A stretch of 56,918 bases of DNA, taken from assembly GCA_028285595.1 (NCBI GenBank), contig JANQOW010000080.1:1-56918 (forward strand), in the 5' to 3' direction. Source of the DNA: Hyphomicrobiales bacterium. Lineage in GTDB: Bacteria; Pseudomonadota; Alphaproteobacteria; Rhizobiales; CAJQND01. How positions within the stretch are numbered: the first letter of the stretch is position 1; each line of letters begins with the position of its first letter. The notes under the pieces are model-generated. The model did no database searches. It had not been told where the DNA came from and saw only the letters and a program-made list of their open reading frames with translations. Positions 8,640 through 16,977 of the stretch are shown piece by piece. Made by a program: the position numbers and the translations under genes.

Positions 8640-9737
8640 ATGGGGAACGCAACCTTCAACGTCGCGGTGATTGAGGGCGATGGTATTGGCCCGGACGTCA
8701 TAGCTGCCACGCGTGCCGTCATCGAGGCAGCCCAAGCGCGGGTTGGCGGATTTTCGCTGAACTTCGACTATCACGACGCCGGGGCCGGCTATTATGCCGA
8801 GCATGGCCGCGATATGGCGCCGGGCTCTGAGGAGGGGGTGGCGGAGGCTGATGCCATTTTACTGGGCGCAATTGGTCTGCCTCACATCCGGGCAACGGAC
8901 GGCACGGAGATCGCGCCCCATTTGCGGTTGCGCGAGAATATGCAGCTTTATGCCGGCGTGCGGCCGGTAAAGGCCTATCCCAATGGGCCCCAGAAGCTGG
9001 CCGCGCCGGAGGCGGCGAAGATCGATTTTATCGTGCTTCGGGAATCCACCGAAGGCCTGTTCTATTCGGCTGCCGTGCACGGGCGCACGGATATTGCCAA
9101 CGATGATGAAGTCCAGGACATCCTGCGCATCACCCGGCCCACCACGGAAAAGTTGCACGATTTTGCCTTCCGTCTGGCCCAGAAGCGTAAGCGCCGCGGC
9201 TCGCCGGGCCTAGTGACCTGTGTAGACAAGGCCAATGTGTTTCAGTCCATGGCTCTGTTCCGCAAGATTTTCCACGAGCGCGCCGCGGCCTTTCCCGACA
9301 TTGAAACCAGCACCAACTACGTGGATGCCCAGGCGCTTGATCTGATCCGCCGGCCTTGGGCGTTTGATGTGCTGGTGATGGAAAACATGTTCGGCGACAT
9401 CCTGTCAGATCTGGCGGGTGGTCTTGTGGGCGGTATGGGCATGGCGTCGTGTGCGGAAATCGGTGACAGCCACGGCCTCTTTCAACCGGCCCATGGCAGT
9501 GCGCCGGATATTGCCGGCGAGGACAAAGCCAACCCCCTGGCGGCGATCTTGAGCGGGGCGCTGATGCTGGATTATCTGGGCGAGCGCCATGGCGTGGAGC
9601 AACTCACCAATGCGGCGCTGGAGATTGAAAGCGCGGTGGAGCGGGCCTTTGCGGCCGGCGAGATGCGCCCCATGGAATTTGGCGGTGACCAGGGCACCAA
9701 GGCCCTTACGAAGGCGTTGCTGGCGGTGTTGGGCTAG
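8640..9737 (+). CDS. Isocitrate/isopropylmalate dehydrogenase family protein (LeuB/tartrate dehydrogenase-like)
   Basis: The 365-residue protein is a beta-decarboxylating dehydrogenase: [11 protein letters not shown] at the N-terminus, [14 protein letters not shown] for substrate binding, [10 protein letters not shown], the metal-binding Asp in [14 protein letters not shown], and [13 protein letters not shown] for NAD binding. The family oxidises 2-hydroxy-dicarboxylates (isopropylmalate, isocitrate, tartrate, malate). The operon context points to a sugar-acid-derived hydroxydiacid such as tartrate rather than leucine synthesis, because no leuC/leuD is nearby. It starts 15 bp after the 2-hydroxyacid dehydrogenase gene and is the last gene of the operon. 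Confidence 0.83.
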   Translation: MGNATFNVAVIEGDGIGPDVIAATRAVIEAAQARVGGFSLNFDYHDAGAGYYAEHGRDMAPGSEEGVAEADAILLGAIGLPHIRATDGTEIAPHLRLRENMQLYAGVRPVKAYPNGPQKLAAPEAAKIDFIVLRESTEGLFYSAAVHGRTDIANDDEVQDILRITRPTTEKLHDFAFRLAQKRKRRGSPGLVTCVDKANVFQSMALFRKIFHERAAAFPDIETSTNYVDAQALDLIRRPWAFDVLVMENMFGDILSDLAGGLVGGMGMASCAEIGDSHGLFQPAHGSAPDIAGEDKANPLAAILSGALMLDYLGERHGVEQLTNAALEIESAVERAFAAGEMRPMEFGGDQGTKALTKALLAVLG

Positions 9738-9768
9738 AGCGAAGCGGTTCATTGTCATCTGGAAACGC

Positions 9769-9796
9769 TTGACCGGCTTCACCGGCTGCCGGTCAA
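9769..9796. terminator. Hairpin at the end of the sugar-acid operon
   Basis: TTGACCGG and CCGGTCAA form a perfect 8-bp stem around a 12-base loop, 31 bases after the last stop codon. No T tract follows, so it may act as an mRNA 3' stabiliser or a Rho-assisted end. Confidence 0.4.
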
Positions 9797-9964
9797 CAGT
9801 AACGTCCTCAAGCCTGCGAACGCCTGAATCTTCCGAACATTTCCCGCCTGCTGAAAATGCACTCGCGAGGCTTTAGTCTTTCCTGACAGCCCGCGTCGCT
9901 CAATGTAATAAAGTAGATATCTAACCACCCTCTAACCCCGACATGCGAAGCGTGGAGTATAATA

Positions 9965-10606
9965 TTGAGCGAGCTCGACCAAAACTCAGATAAAAAGGCT
10001 AGAATACTGGGCGCCACGGCAACCTTATTGACCAAGAAAGGCGTGCAATCGTTCTCCTTTGAAAACATTGCCTATGAAGCCGGCCTGTCCCGCCAACTGG
10101 TCAGATATTACTATTCCGATCTGGACACGCTGATTGCCGATTTATGTGATCACCTCGGACAGCAATATCAGAACATTCTCGTCGCCGGCATTAAGGATCT
10201 TCGCGAGGTTGAACGGCTCAAGTTCTTTTTGGACTTCTTCTTCGGCGTGGCCGAGGGCTATCCCATGCCCGACACGCTTTCAGCCTATGACGCAATGGTC
10301 GCTCACTCCGTGGGATCGCCCCGGCTCAGGGAACGCATGTGTGAAAGTTACAAAACCCTGGGCCAGGTCATTATCCATGAGCTGGCCATTGCTCATCCGG
10401 AATTGAAGCCATCGGCGTGTGAGGAATTGTCGTTTATGTTCGTGTCCATGATGCACGCGCACTGGAGTTTTGTTGCGAGTTTGGGGTATTCGCGCGAGCA
10501 CAGCCGGCTGGCGAGGACGGCAATCGACCGGTTGATAACCTCCTATCTGAACGATGCTTCCCCTGCGCCCGCAATGGACCGGCCCTGGTCGCGTGAGCCG
10601 CGCTAG
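9965..10606 (+). CDS. TetR/AcrR-family transcriptional regulator
   Basis: The 213-residue protein has an N-terminal TetR helix-turn-helix (ATLLTKKGVQSFSFENIAYE, then AGLSRQLVRYYYSDLDTLI, residues about 18-56) and a helical ligand domain. The only start that fits is a TTG at 9965, supported by GGAG about 9 bases upstream; the nearby ATG and GTG are out of frame. No divergent partner gene exists, and its target is unknown. It follows the sugar-acid operon but has its own 227-bp upstream region. Confidence 0.82.
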   Translation: MSELDQNSDKKARILGATATLLTKKGVQSFSFENIAYEAGLSRQLVRYYYSDLDTLIADLCDHLGQQYQNILVAGIKDLREVERLKFFLDFFFGVAEGYPMPDTLSAYDAMVAHSVGSPRLRERMCESYKTLGQVIIHELAIAHPELKPSACEELSFMFVSMMHAHWSFVASLGYSREHSRLARTAIDRLITSYLNDASPAPAMDRPWSREPR

Positions 10607-10937
10607 CGGACTCGCGCCATTTTCTTTTTGAAAAAATTTGCGGCCACAAAAGGGGCTGGTCGACGCAGAAACTGGAGGTTACGGAGCCGCTCCGTTTACA
10701 TCCGCGTGACCTCTTGTTTTTCAACGTGAAAATCGGTGCCGAAGCCGTTTGACCTGGCGAAATTTCTAGGGATAGCGTGGTCCCGGAAGGGCGACTGGAG
10801 ACTGGGGTGAACGGCTTCAAGAGACTGCGTTATGTCCTTGAGGGAAGCTGTCACCAAGAGCATTTGTTCGCGACCCGTCTCCAGTTGTCCTACGCGAAAC
10901 GAGTAGACCGACACACACCGGGGCTGGGAGAACCTTC
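10607..10937. other. Intergenic region with two short palindromes
   Basis: No convincing gene is present between the TetR gene and the first VPxPA-CTERM gene. ACGGAGCCGCTCCGT at 10681-10695 is a perfect 6-bp stem with a 3-base loop and may end the TetR transcript. TTTTCAACGTGAAAA at 10718-10732 is a perfect operator-like palindrome in the upstream region of the next gene. Confidence 0.5.
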
Positions 10938-11711
10938 ATGCGTAAGAAAACGCTTCTGGCGAACATGAGTATGTGGATGAACGGCGCTTCTGCGACCTCC
11001 GAAGCAAAGGCGCGAGTGCGTAAAGCCAGGTTGCCTCGGCTGGCGTCTCTTTTTGCCGCTGGGGTCGTGGTCAGTGGCCTTTCCCTGTCGCAGGCAAACG
11101 CTGCAAACGTGATCGTCAATGGAACCTTTGATGACCTCTCCGGGTGGACTGGCGCCTGGGTCAATCAAAGCGGTGCCGGCACCTTCCCGGACCTTGATAC
11201 GGCCGATTACTACTGGGGTGGCAGAACAGCCAGCAACGCCATCACTCAGTCCTACATGCTCACGCCGGGCGAACTGCTGACACTGGGCACGTCCGGCCTC
11301 GACTTCACCATGTCAGCGGATCTGTTCGGCTTTAGCGTTCAAGCCGATTTCTCCTCATTTACAGCCGAGTTCCTTGACGGTGGCATGGGGTCATTGGGGT
11401 CACAAACGCTCGTGTCGACCACGAACGATCCGGGATCATGGGCCGCGTCCTACACCGCGGGAACGGCGCCTATCTTCCAATCATTGGCCGGCACGATCCC
11501 AACCCTAACGACGTCGATCCTCTTCACGGTCGCATCGGAGCGCCTTTCGGGAAGCTCCAATGATGGATACCTCGACAACGCCTTTTTTGAGCTGAGCTCC
11601 AGTAATGTGTCCGAGGTGCCGGTTCCAGCAGCGTTCCCACTTTTGGCCGGCGGTCTCGGGCTCATGGGTTTGCTCGGTTGGCGAAGGAAGCGCAAAGCTG
11701 CGGCTGCCTAG
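10938..11711 (+). CDS. VPxPA-CTERM sorted secreted protein
   Basis: The 257-residue protein has a long N-region followed by a hydrophobic signal segment (LASLFAAGVVVSGLSLS, cleavage near NANAA). Its Ser/Thr/Gly-rich core begins NVIVNGTFDDLSGWTGAW, as in PEP-CTERM-type extracellular proteins. The C-terminus has the tripartite sorting signal: VPVPAAFPLL, a short hydrophobic helix, and the basic tail WRRKRKAAAA. Such proteins are processed at the membrane by an exosortase; none is encoded in this window. The ATG has GGAG seven bases upstream, and a strong Rho-independent terminator follows the gene. The molecular role of the core is unknown. Confidence 0.85.
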   Translation: MRKKTLLANMSMWMNGASATSEAKARVRKARLPRLASLFAAGVVVSGLSLSQANAANVIVNGTFDDLSGWTGAWVNQSGAGTFPDLDTADYYWGGRTASNAITQSYMLTPGELLTLGTSGLDFTMSADLFGFSVQADFSSFTAEFLDGGMGSLGSQTLVSTTNDPGSWAASYTAGTAPIFQSLAGTIPTLTTSILFTVASERLSGSSNDGYLDNAFFELSSSNVSEVPVPAAFPLLAGGLGLMGLLGWRRKRKAAAA

Positions 11712-11736
11712 GCCCTAAGCCACAGAACATGAAGAG

Positions 11737-11763
11737 AGCGGTCCGTTTGGGCCGCTTTTTTTT
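11737..11763 (+). terminator. Rho-independent terminator
   Basis: AGCGGTCC-GTTT-GGGCCGCT forms an 8-bp stem with one G-T pair and is followed directly by a run of T residues. It lies 26 bases after the stop of the first VPxPA-CTERM gene. Confidence 0.9.
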
Positions 11764-12095
11764 GAGTTGAATGCCCGCTTCAGCGGTCTCCTCAAGCCCA
11801 GGTCAACACACATGCCGCCCGGAAAGGCATTGGTTTTGATGCGTGCTGCAAGCAGACTTTGAAGCAAGTTTTGCGGCCCGCGAACTATTGTGTTTTGTTT
11901 GCGGAGTCCTGGATCTTATGATCGGTAGTTAAATACCCAAAAAGGTGCATTAGTGCTTTGCTTGTTTCGACTCGAAAAGTATATGATATTATGATATGCT
12001 CTGTATAGTAGTGTGTATATGATGCACTCTACTTGCAGCCGGGGGAGTTGTACCTGCGCGTATGTTTATGAGTACGCCAGCGCTGGGAATTGACT
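11764..12095. other. AT-rich intergenic promoter region
   Basis: The second half (about 11940-12030) is much richer in A and T than the surroundings, with several TATGATA-like stretches that could serve as -10 elements for the downstream VPxPA-CTERM gene. No open frame with a ribosome site is seen. Confidence 0.45.
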
Positions 12096-12701
12096 ATGAA
12101 ATCCGCTTTCAAAATCTTCGCTGCATGCGCCCTTGTGGCAACATTTCTGGTCGCGGCAGACGATGCGAGTGCTGCACCCGTCACGTACACGTTCTCGGGA
12201 ACTGCCGGTGGCACGTTCGATGATGGCTCCGGTGCCGTTGGGTTCATGGGTGAGCAATTCAAGATCGAGTTCACCGGTGACACGGCGAATGTGGACCTGA
12301 GCGATGATCCGTTCTTTCGCTATTTCAATATTGGTGGGACCATAGAAGTGGGTTCGCTGTCCGGCACTCTCACGCCGACCAACACGATCGTGGCTTCAGC
12401 GGGGCTTGGCCTGATCAACTTTTTCAATGCTGGGGTCACCAATGGCTTGGGTTTACAAAACGCTGCGCTGAGCGGCTATGACCTTACCTCTTCGATCGGA
12501 CCGCTGAATGCGACGCTCCTAACGCCAACACTGGGGCCAGGCAGCTTTGGGCTCGTCGGCGGCGGTTCGGTTCAGTTTACGGGCAACAGTGCTTTGTCGT
12601 TTACAGCGACCGTGGTTCCGGTCCCGGCGGCTCTACCGCTGTTGGGCGGCGGCCTTGCCCTTCTTGGACTGCTTGGCTGGCGCCGGAAACGGATCGCCTG
12701 A
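12096..12701 (+). CDS. VPxPA-CTERM sorted secreted protein
   Basis: The 201-residue protein starts at the ATG at 12096 (a TTG two codons earlier is less likely). A Sec signal peptide (FKIFAACALVATFLVAA, cleavage after DASA) leads into a Gly/Thr-rich, cysteine-free mature region. The C-terminus carries the sorting signal VPVPAALPLLGGG, a hydrophobic helix and WRRKRIA. The tail is nearly the same as in the protein at 10938-11711, while the cores differ, so both are probably clients of the same exosortase encoded elsewhere. Confidence 0.83.
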   Translation: MKSAFKIFAACALVATFLVAADDASAAPVTYTFSGTAGGTFDDGSGAVGFMGEQFKIEFTGDTANVDLSDDPFFRYFNIGGTIEVGSLSGTLTPTNTIVASAGLGLINFFNAGVTNGLGLQNAALSGYDLTSSIGPLNATLLTPTLGPGSFGLVGGGSVQFTGNSALSFTATVVPVPAALPLLGGGLALLGLLGWRRKRIA

Positions 12702-12726
12702 CCGTTCACCAAAACGCTCTGGAACG

Positions 12727-12752
12727 CGGCGCTTCAATGCGGCGGAGCGCCG
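12727..12752. terminator. Hairpin between convergent genes
   Basis: CGGCGCT and AGCGCCG form a 7-bp stem around a 12-base loop between the VPxPA-CTERM gene and the convergent LysR gene. It may stop transcription from both sides; there is no T tract. Confidence 0.4.
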
Positions 12753-12785
12753 TATGTGATGAGTGCCAAAGGCGGTCGTCGCAGA

Positions 12786-13754
12786 TCAAGAGGCGCTTGG
12801 GATGGATTTGCTTGTGGGCTGAGAGGTTCTGGTAATCTCAGCAGCTTGCCCCACAAACCAGTTGATCGCCAAACTGTGTCGGCTGCGCTCGTGACGCAGA
12901 AGATGATAGGGAAACCGCTGATCCGATTGGAATGGCGCAGAACAGAGGGATGTCAGGCTTCGGACCTGTTGGCCTAAGCGTTTTGGCACCACCGCGACGG
13001 CATCGCCGGTCCCCACCAAGAACGGCAATGTCGTAAAATAGGGCTGCTGGAAAACCGCATTCGGGCTGTCCTCCCCGGTGCGCATAATCGTATCCGGCTT
13101 CAATTTCGTGATGTCCGGAAAGTTGAACTCGATCAAACGAAACGGTGAAAGATCGACCGGTGCAAGATCGGCCTTGCGCTTTGCGGTATCTTCCAAAGGA
13201 TGACCGGAGCGGAAGAGAATCTCGTAAGTCTCATCAAAGAGCTTTTGCGCGATCAAGTCATCCATCGTCTTCAGATCCGCATAAAGCATCATATCAAGAT
13301 CACCTTTCTCCAGATCGACGAAGCTTTGCGGAACCAGTGGGGAAACATCTATGCAAAGGCTAGGCGCGCTGTCCGCGAACACATCCATCACGGGGCCCAG
13401 CACGGCAGCCACGCCGTAGTCTGTTGAGGCAATGCGATAGCGATAGTTGGAGTGCGCCGGATCGAACGCTTTGGGCGTGAACACATCGGCGATGGCAGAA
13501 ATGGCAACGTCAACCGGGTCGCGCAGCCCAAGGGCGTGATCGGTCAATTGATAGCCGGCCTGCGTCCGGATCAGAAGCGGATCTCCAATCAAGTCCCGAA
13601 CGCGCGCCAGAATTCGGCTGGCCGCCGGCTGACTGACACCGAGGTGAGCCGCCGTCCGCGTCACGCTACTTGTGGCAAGCAAGAGCTTCAGGAACCGCAA
13701 GGTCCGCACATCCAGCGCGCCCAGAGTGACATCCATTTTTTGCATGCTGATCAT
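12786..13754 (-). CDS. LysR-family transcriptional regulator
   Basis: The 322-residue protein has the LysR helix-turn-helix (TAAHLGVSQPAASRILARVR, residues about 34-53) and a two-lobed effector domain beginning RYRIASTDYGVAAVLGP, typical of the NodD/NahR-like branch. It is divergent from the alpha/beta hydrolase gene at 13892 across a 137-bp gap, so that hydrolase and the following beta-propeller gene are its likely targets. Two further in-frame ATG codons exist within the first seven residues; none has a clear ribosome site. Confidence 0.85.
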   Translation of the reverse strand: MISMQKMDVTLGALDVRTLRFLKLLLATSSVTRTAAHLGVSQPAASRILARVRDLIGDPLLIRTQAGYQLTDHALGLRDPVDVAISAIADVFTPKAFDPAHSNYRYRIASTDYGVAAVLGPVMDVFADSAPSLCIDVSPLVPQSFVDLEKGDLDMMLYADLKTMDDLIAQKLFDETYEILFRSGHPLEDTAKRKADLAPVDLSPFRLIEFNFPDITKLKPDTIMRTGEDSPNAVFQQPYFTTLPFLVGTGDAVAVVPKRLGQQVRSLTSLCSAPFQSDQRFPYHLLRHERSRHSLAINWFVGQAAEITRTSQPTSKSIPSAS

Positions 13755-13891
13755 GCTATTTCAGTCATTTAAATTATGTCAAGCACCTGCTTCATCTATG
13801 TCCAAACAACTCAGTGCGCGTCTGATCCGGGGCAATCGATCCCCGTTCGGGCGGGCTGATCGCGTCAACGGAAATCAGAAAGGAAGGCCAG

Positions 13892-14926
13892 ATGATCTCG
13901 CGAAGGGCGTTTAGTTCAATGACGGTCGCAGCCCCCATGGCCGGTGCTTCGGCGCTCATGTTGAGCACTGCGGACGCTGCTGCAGGCCAAACCCAGCAGA
14001 CACCGGGCTTGTATGAAGTCAGGAAAGTCTCTTTTCCAAGCTCTGGCGAGACCATTGTCGGCAGGTTGCTCAGACCGCTCTCGAAAGGTCCACATCCGGC
14101 TGTGGCGATCATGGGGCCGGTTGCATTTGTAAAAGAACAGTCACCCATTCAATACGCCACCAGGTTGGCTGCGCGCGGGCTGGCGGTTTTGATATTCGAT
14201 CCAAGATACCATGGCGAAAGCTCCGGAAGCCCCAGGCGGCTGGAGTCCGGCACGGCCAAGATCGAGGATTATCAGGCCGCCCTCGACTTTCTCACCGCGC
14301 AGGACGGCATCGACAAAGACCGTCTGCACCTTTTGGGAATCTGCCAGGGGGTCAATTGGGCGATTGAGGCGTCGGTCAGGGACGATCGTGTTGCGTCTCT
14401 TGGCGTCGTCGCAGGCCATTATCTGACGCCGGACACCGCCAAGATGTACCTTGGCGACGAGGCCGCTGTTGCGGCGCGTCTGGCCCGTGCCGCAAAGGCC
14501 GCCGCCAAGTTCAAAGAAACAGGCGAGGCTGATTACATCCCGATTGTCGGATCCGATGCCGCTCTGTTGAAGGCAAAGGCCATAGCGGACTGGTACCTGC
14601 CCTGGGACAGCGGGGCCCCCTGGCTCACCTTCAGGGGCGGCTGGGAAAACCGGATCACTGCGATGAGCGAGGCCGACATCTGGGGGTGGCGGATTGATGA
14701 AACAGCTCCGCGTCTGAAGTTGCCGGTCTTGATGATCCACGGAGACAGGGCGGCCAGCGGCAAAGATATTCCCCGCCGGATCTTCGACAAGATCGCCTCA
14801 AAACAAAAATCGCTTCACTGGATAGATGGGGCGAAACAGCTACAGTTCTATGAGGATCCCCTCACCATCGATGCGGCCGTGAACGCCTTGGCGCCGCATT
14901 TTCTTAAGCAGGGCGCGCATCTGTAA
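13892..14926 (+). CDS. Exported alpha/beta hydrolase with altered catalytic triad
   Basis: The 344-residue protein starts with a Tat-like signal (ISRRAF then a hydrophobic stretch ending at ADAAA) and continues as an alpha/beta hydrolase of the dienelactone-hydrolase-related type. The nucleophile elbow reads GICQG, so Cys151 replaces the usual Ser. The acid Asp285 is present in IHGDRAAS. At the usual catalytic-His position (GATH-type motif) the sequence reads GAKQ, giving Gln316. The enzyme may therefore be inactive as an esterase or use a different mechanism. An AGGAAGG ribosome site precedes the ATG. It is followed 43 bp later by a secreted beta-propeller gene and is divergent from a LysR gene. 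Confidence 0.78.
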   Translation: MISRRAFSSMTVAAPMAGASALMLSTADAAAGQTQQTPGLYEVRKVSFPSSGETIVGRLLRPLSKGPHPAVAIMGPVAFVKEQSPIQYATRLAARGLAVLIFDPRYHGESSGSPRRLESGTAKIEDYQAALDFLTAQDGIDKDRLHLLGICQGVNWAIEASVRDDRVASLGVVAGHYLTPDTAKMYLGDEAAVAARLARAAKAAAKFKETGEADYIPIVGSDAALLKAKAIADWYLPWDSGAPWLTFRGGWENRITAMSEADIWGWRIDETAPRLKLPVLMIHGDRAASGKDIPRRIFDKIASKQKSLHWIDGAKQLQFYEDPLTIDAAVNALAPHFLKQGAHL

Positions 14927-14969
14927 TGGCCCGCCAGGGGTCAGACGTCATCAACCAGGGAGCTTCGTT

Positions 14970-15848
14970 GTGAAACATCTTTTCGTGATCCTTGCCGCTT
15001 GTCTGGCGGCCTTTCCCGCCTTCGCGAAAGTGGCGGCTCCCCCTTTCACTGAAGCTGTGCTGCCAATCGGGTCGGACCTCTATGCCGTCGCCATCGGCCC
15101 TGGCGGCCCCGGAAAGGAATTCGGATCGGACGCAACGAACGGCGGGCTCTACAAGATCACCAGTGGCGGTGCCAAGATTGAGATTCCGTTATCGGACGGT
15201 CAGGGTCTGCGCAATCCGACCGGCCTCACCGAGATCGATGGCCAAATCTTTATGGTGGACGGTAACCAGATCCTCTCCGTTTCGCCGGACGGCACGGTGA
15301 CCTGGCGCGTGACGCTCAAAGAAGAGGGCGTGTTCCTGTACGACGTCGAGATCTTGAACGAGACGACTTTGATCGTGAGCGATTTCGGGCGCGGTGTCTT
15401 TGTCTCTGTCGCCGCCGGATCCGGCAAGGTGCAACCCTATCTGCCCGATGTGCAGATCAAAGGGCTCGCGCGCTTTGAAATCGCCGAGAGCGGGATCTTC
15501 GCTGTGTCGTGGGGCGCTGACGATGCTTGGGACAGCGCGCTCCACCTTGTCTCAAACAGCGCCAATGGCGCCAAGGCAACGATGCTCACGGATGGGTTTG
15601 GAAATCTGGAATCCGTGGAAGTCATTGATGGTCAGGTGGTTGTCGGCGGCTACCGGGGGCATAAAGCGTTCCCGAACACCAAACTCATGCACGTTGCGCG
15701 CGACGGAACCGTAAAACCTCTCGGCACCGCCGCTGCCACCAAAGGTGTTTCGGACATGTATTTCGCAGGGTCGTCCGTCTGGCTGACTTACTTCTATGAT
15801 GCCGCGTTTGAACGGTTGCCGGCCCGCACTCTGCTGAGCGCCGAATAG
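14970..15848 (+). CDS. Secreted beta-propeller protein (SMP-30/NHL-like)
   Basis: The 292-residue protein begins at a GTG with AGGGAG upstream and has a Sec signal peptide (HLFVILAACLAAFPAFA). The mature part shows repeated blade-like segments such as NGGLYKITSGG, GQIFMVDGNQILSVSPDG and TLIVSDFGRGVFVS, as in six-bladed SMP-30/gluconolactonase or NHL proteins. No clear lactonase metal ligands can be assigned by eye. It lies 43 bp after the exported hydrolase, so the two probably act together in the periplasm on an unknown compound. Confidence 0.65.
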   Translation: MKHLFVILAACLAAFPAFAKVAAPPFTEAVLPIGSDLYAVAIGPGGPGKEFGSDATNGGLYKITSGGAKIEIPLSDGQGLRNPTGLTEIDGQIFMVDGNQILSVSPDGTVTWRVTLKEEGVFLYDVEILNETTLIVSDFGRGVFVSVAAGSGKVQPYLPDVQIKGLARFEIAESGIFAVSWGADDAWDSALHLVSNSANGAKATMLTDGFGNLESVEVIDGQVVVGGYRGHKAFPNTKLMHVARDGTVKPLGTAAATKGVSDMYFAGSSVWLTYFYDAAFERLPARTLLSAE

Positions 15849-16009
15849 CGGCTCAACTTGGAGTGACGGCCATAGGGTTGAATTCAGCCAGAAACACGCT
15901 CCCTGGCGCGAAGGCAGTCAAGACGGGCAACCAGGCATTTCTGTTATGGCCCATCCCCGCTCACAACCGGCAACAACCCTCACAGCCCGCTATGTGCCGC
16001 AAGCAGACA

Positions 16010-16876
16010 CTACGCGCGCACTTCGCCCGCGCTGTTCAGGGTTTGCTTTAGGGCGGCGATGGCTGTTGCGAGGTGAGGCGTTCCTGAGAGGCTGTCTCGG
16101 AAGGCGAGAAACACCGGGCGTGAGAATTTCGAGCTGGTGGGAATGCGGTGCAGCCGGCCTTGCGCGACATAGGTTTCAACGGAGCGTGCGAACAGGACGG
16201 CGCTGCCGCCGTGTTTCAGGATGTGGGCGAGCGCAATGGATGACAGACCCACCGATAGGCGGGGCTGGCGGTGATCTGGGAAGGCGCGGGAAAACGCGGC
16301 GTGGAACTCCGCGCCCCAGTAGACGCCGACAAAGTCCTCATCCCATCGACCGTCCGGCCCATGCGGCTCACTCGACACCAACCACAAAGGCTCGTCGGTC
16401 AACGGTTCGATCGTCACCTGAGAACTCAGTCTCGGCTCGAACAGGATGCCAAGATCGAGCATGCCGCCAACAAGCTGGTCCATGATCCCGGCGGAGTAGT
16501 CCGGTTCGATCCGCAGGGCGAGATCGGGAGCTGCTTCCTCCATGATGTGGAGCCAAGGCTCAACGATTTCAGGCCACAAGTAGAACTGCACACCAAGGGC
16601 GATGCTTGCAGCGAAGCGCTGATCCAACCGTGCCTGCTGTTGCCCTTGGATGAGGGTCTGCACCGCGGCGACCGCGTGGGGGTGAAAACTGGCGCCCGCA
16701 GCCGTCAGCGTGACGCCGCTGCGGGCGCGGTGGAACAGGGTGCGGTTGAGGCGTTGTTCGAGAGCGCGGACGCGGGCGCTCAAAGTTGGTTGCGAAATGT
16801 TCTGCTGGCGTGCCGCGGCATGGAAACCACCCGCGGCGGTGACGGCCAAAAAACTCTCCAACTGCTCCAATGTCAT
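16010..16876 (-). CDS. LysR-family transcriptional regulator
   Basis: The reading frame extends further upstream, but the LysR domain begins at MTLEQLESFLAVTAAGGFHA, so I use the ATG at 16876 (288 residues). The helix-turn-helix is AARQQNISQPTLSARVRALE and the effector domain follows (IALGVQFYLWPEIVEPWL). It is divergent from the 2OG oxygenase gene at 16978 across a 101-bp region, the usual arrangement for a LysR regulator and its target. Confidence 0.85.
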   Translation of the reverse strand: MTLEQLESFLAVTAAGGFHAAARQQNISQPTLSARVRALEQRLNRTLFHRARSGVTLTAAGASFHPHAVAAVQTLIQGQQQARLDQRFAASIALGVQFYLWPEIVEPWLHIMEEAAPDLALRIEPDYSAGIMDQLVGGMLDLGILFEPRLSSQVTIEPLTDEPLWLVSSEPHGPDGRWDEDFVGVYWGAEFHAAFSRAFPDHRQPRLSVGLSSIALAHILKHGGSAVLFARSVETYVAQGRLHRIPTSSKFSRPVFLAFRDSLSGTPHLATAIAALKQTLNSAGEVRA

Positions 16877-16977
16877 TGAACAAGATTTCCTATCAAGGTG
16901 GTAATTCATTGTGCCTATTTTTGCTAGCCACGGCAATGTAATCTCGTGCCATTGATGCAGGCATATGGAGAAGTGCG

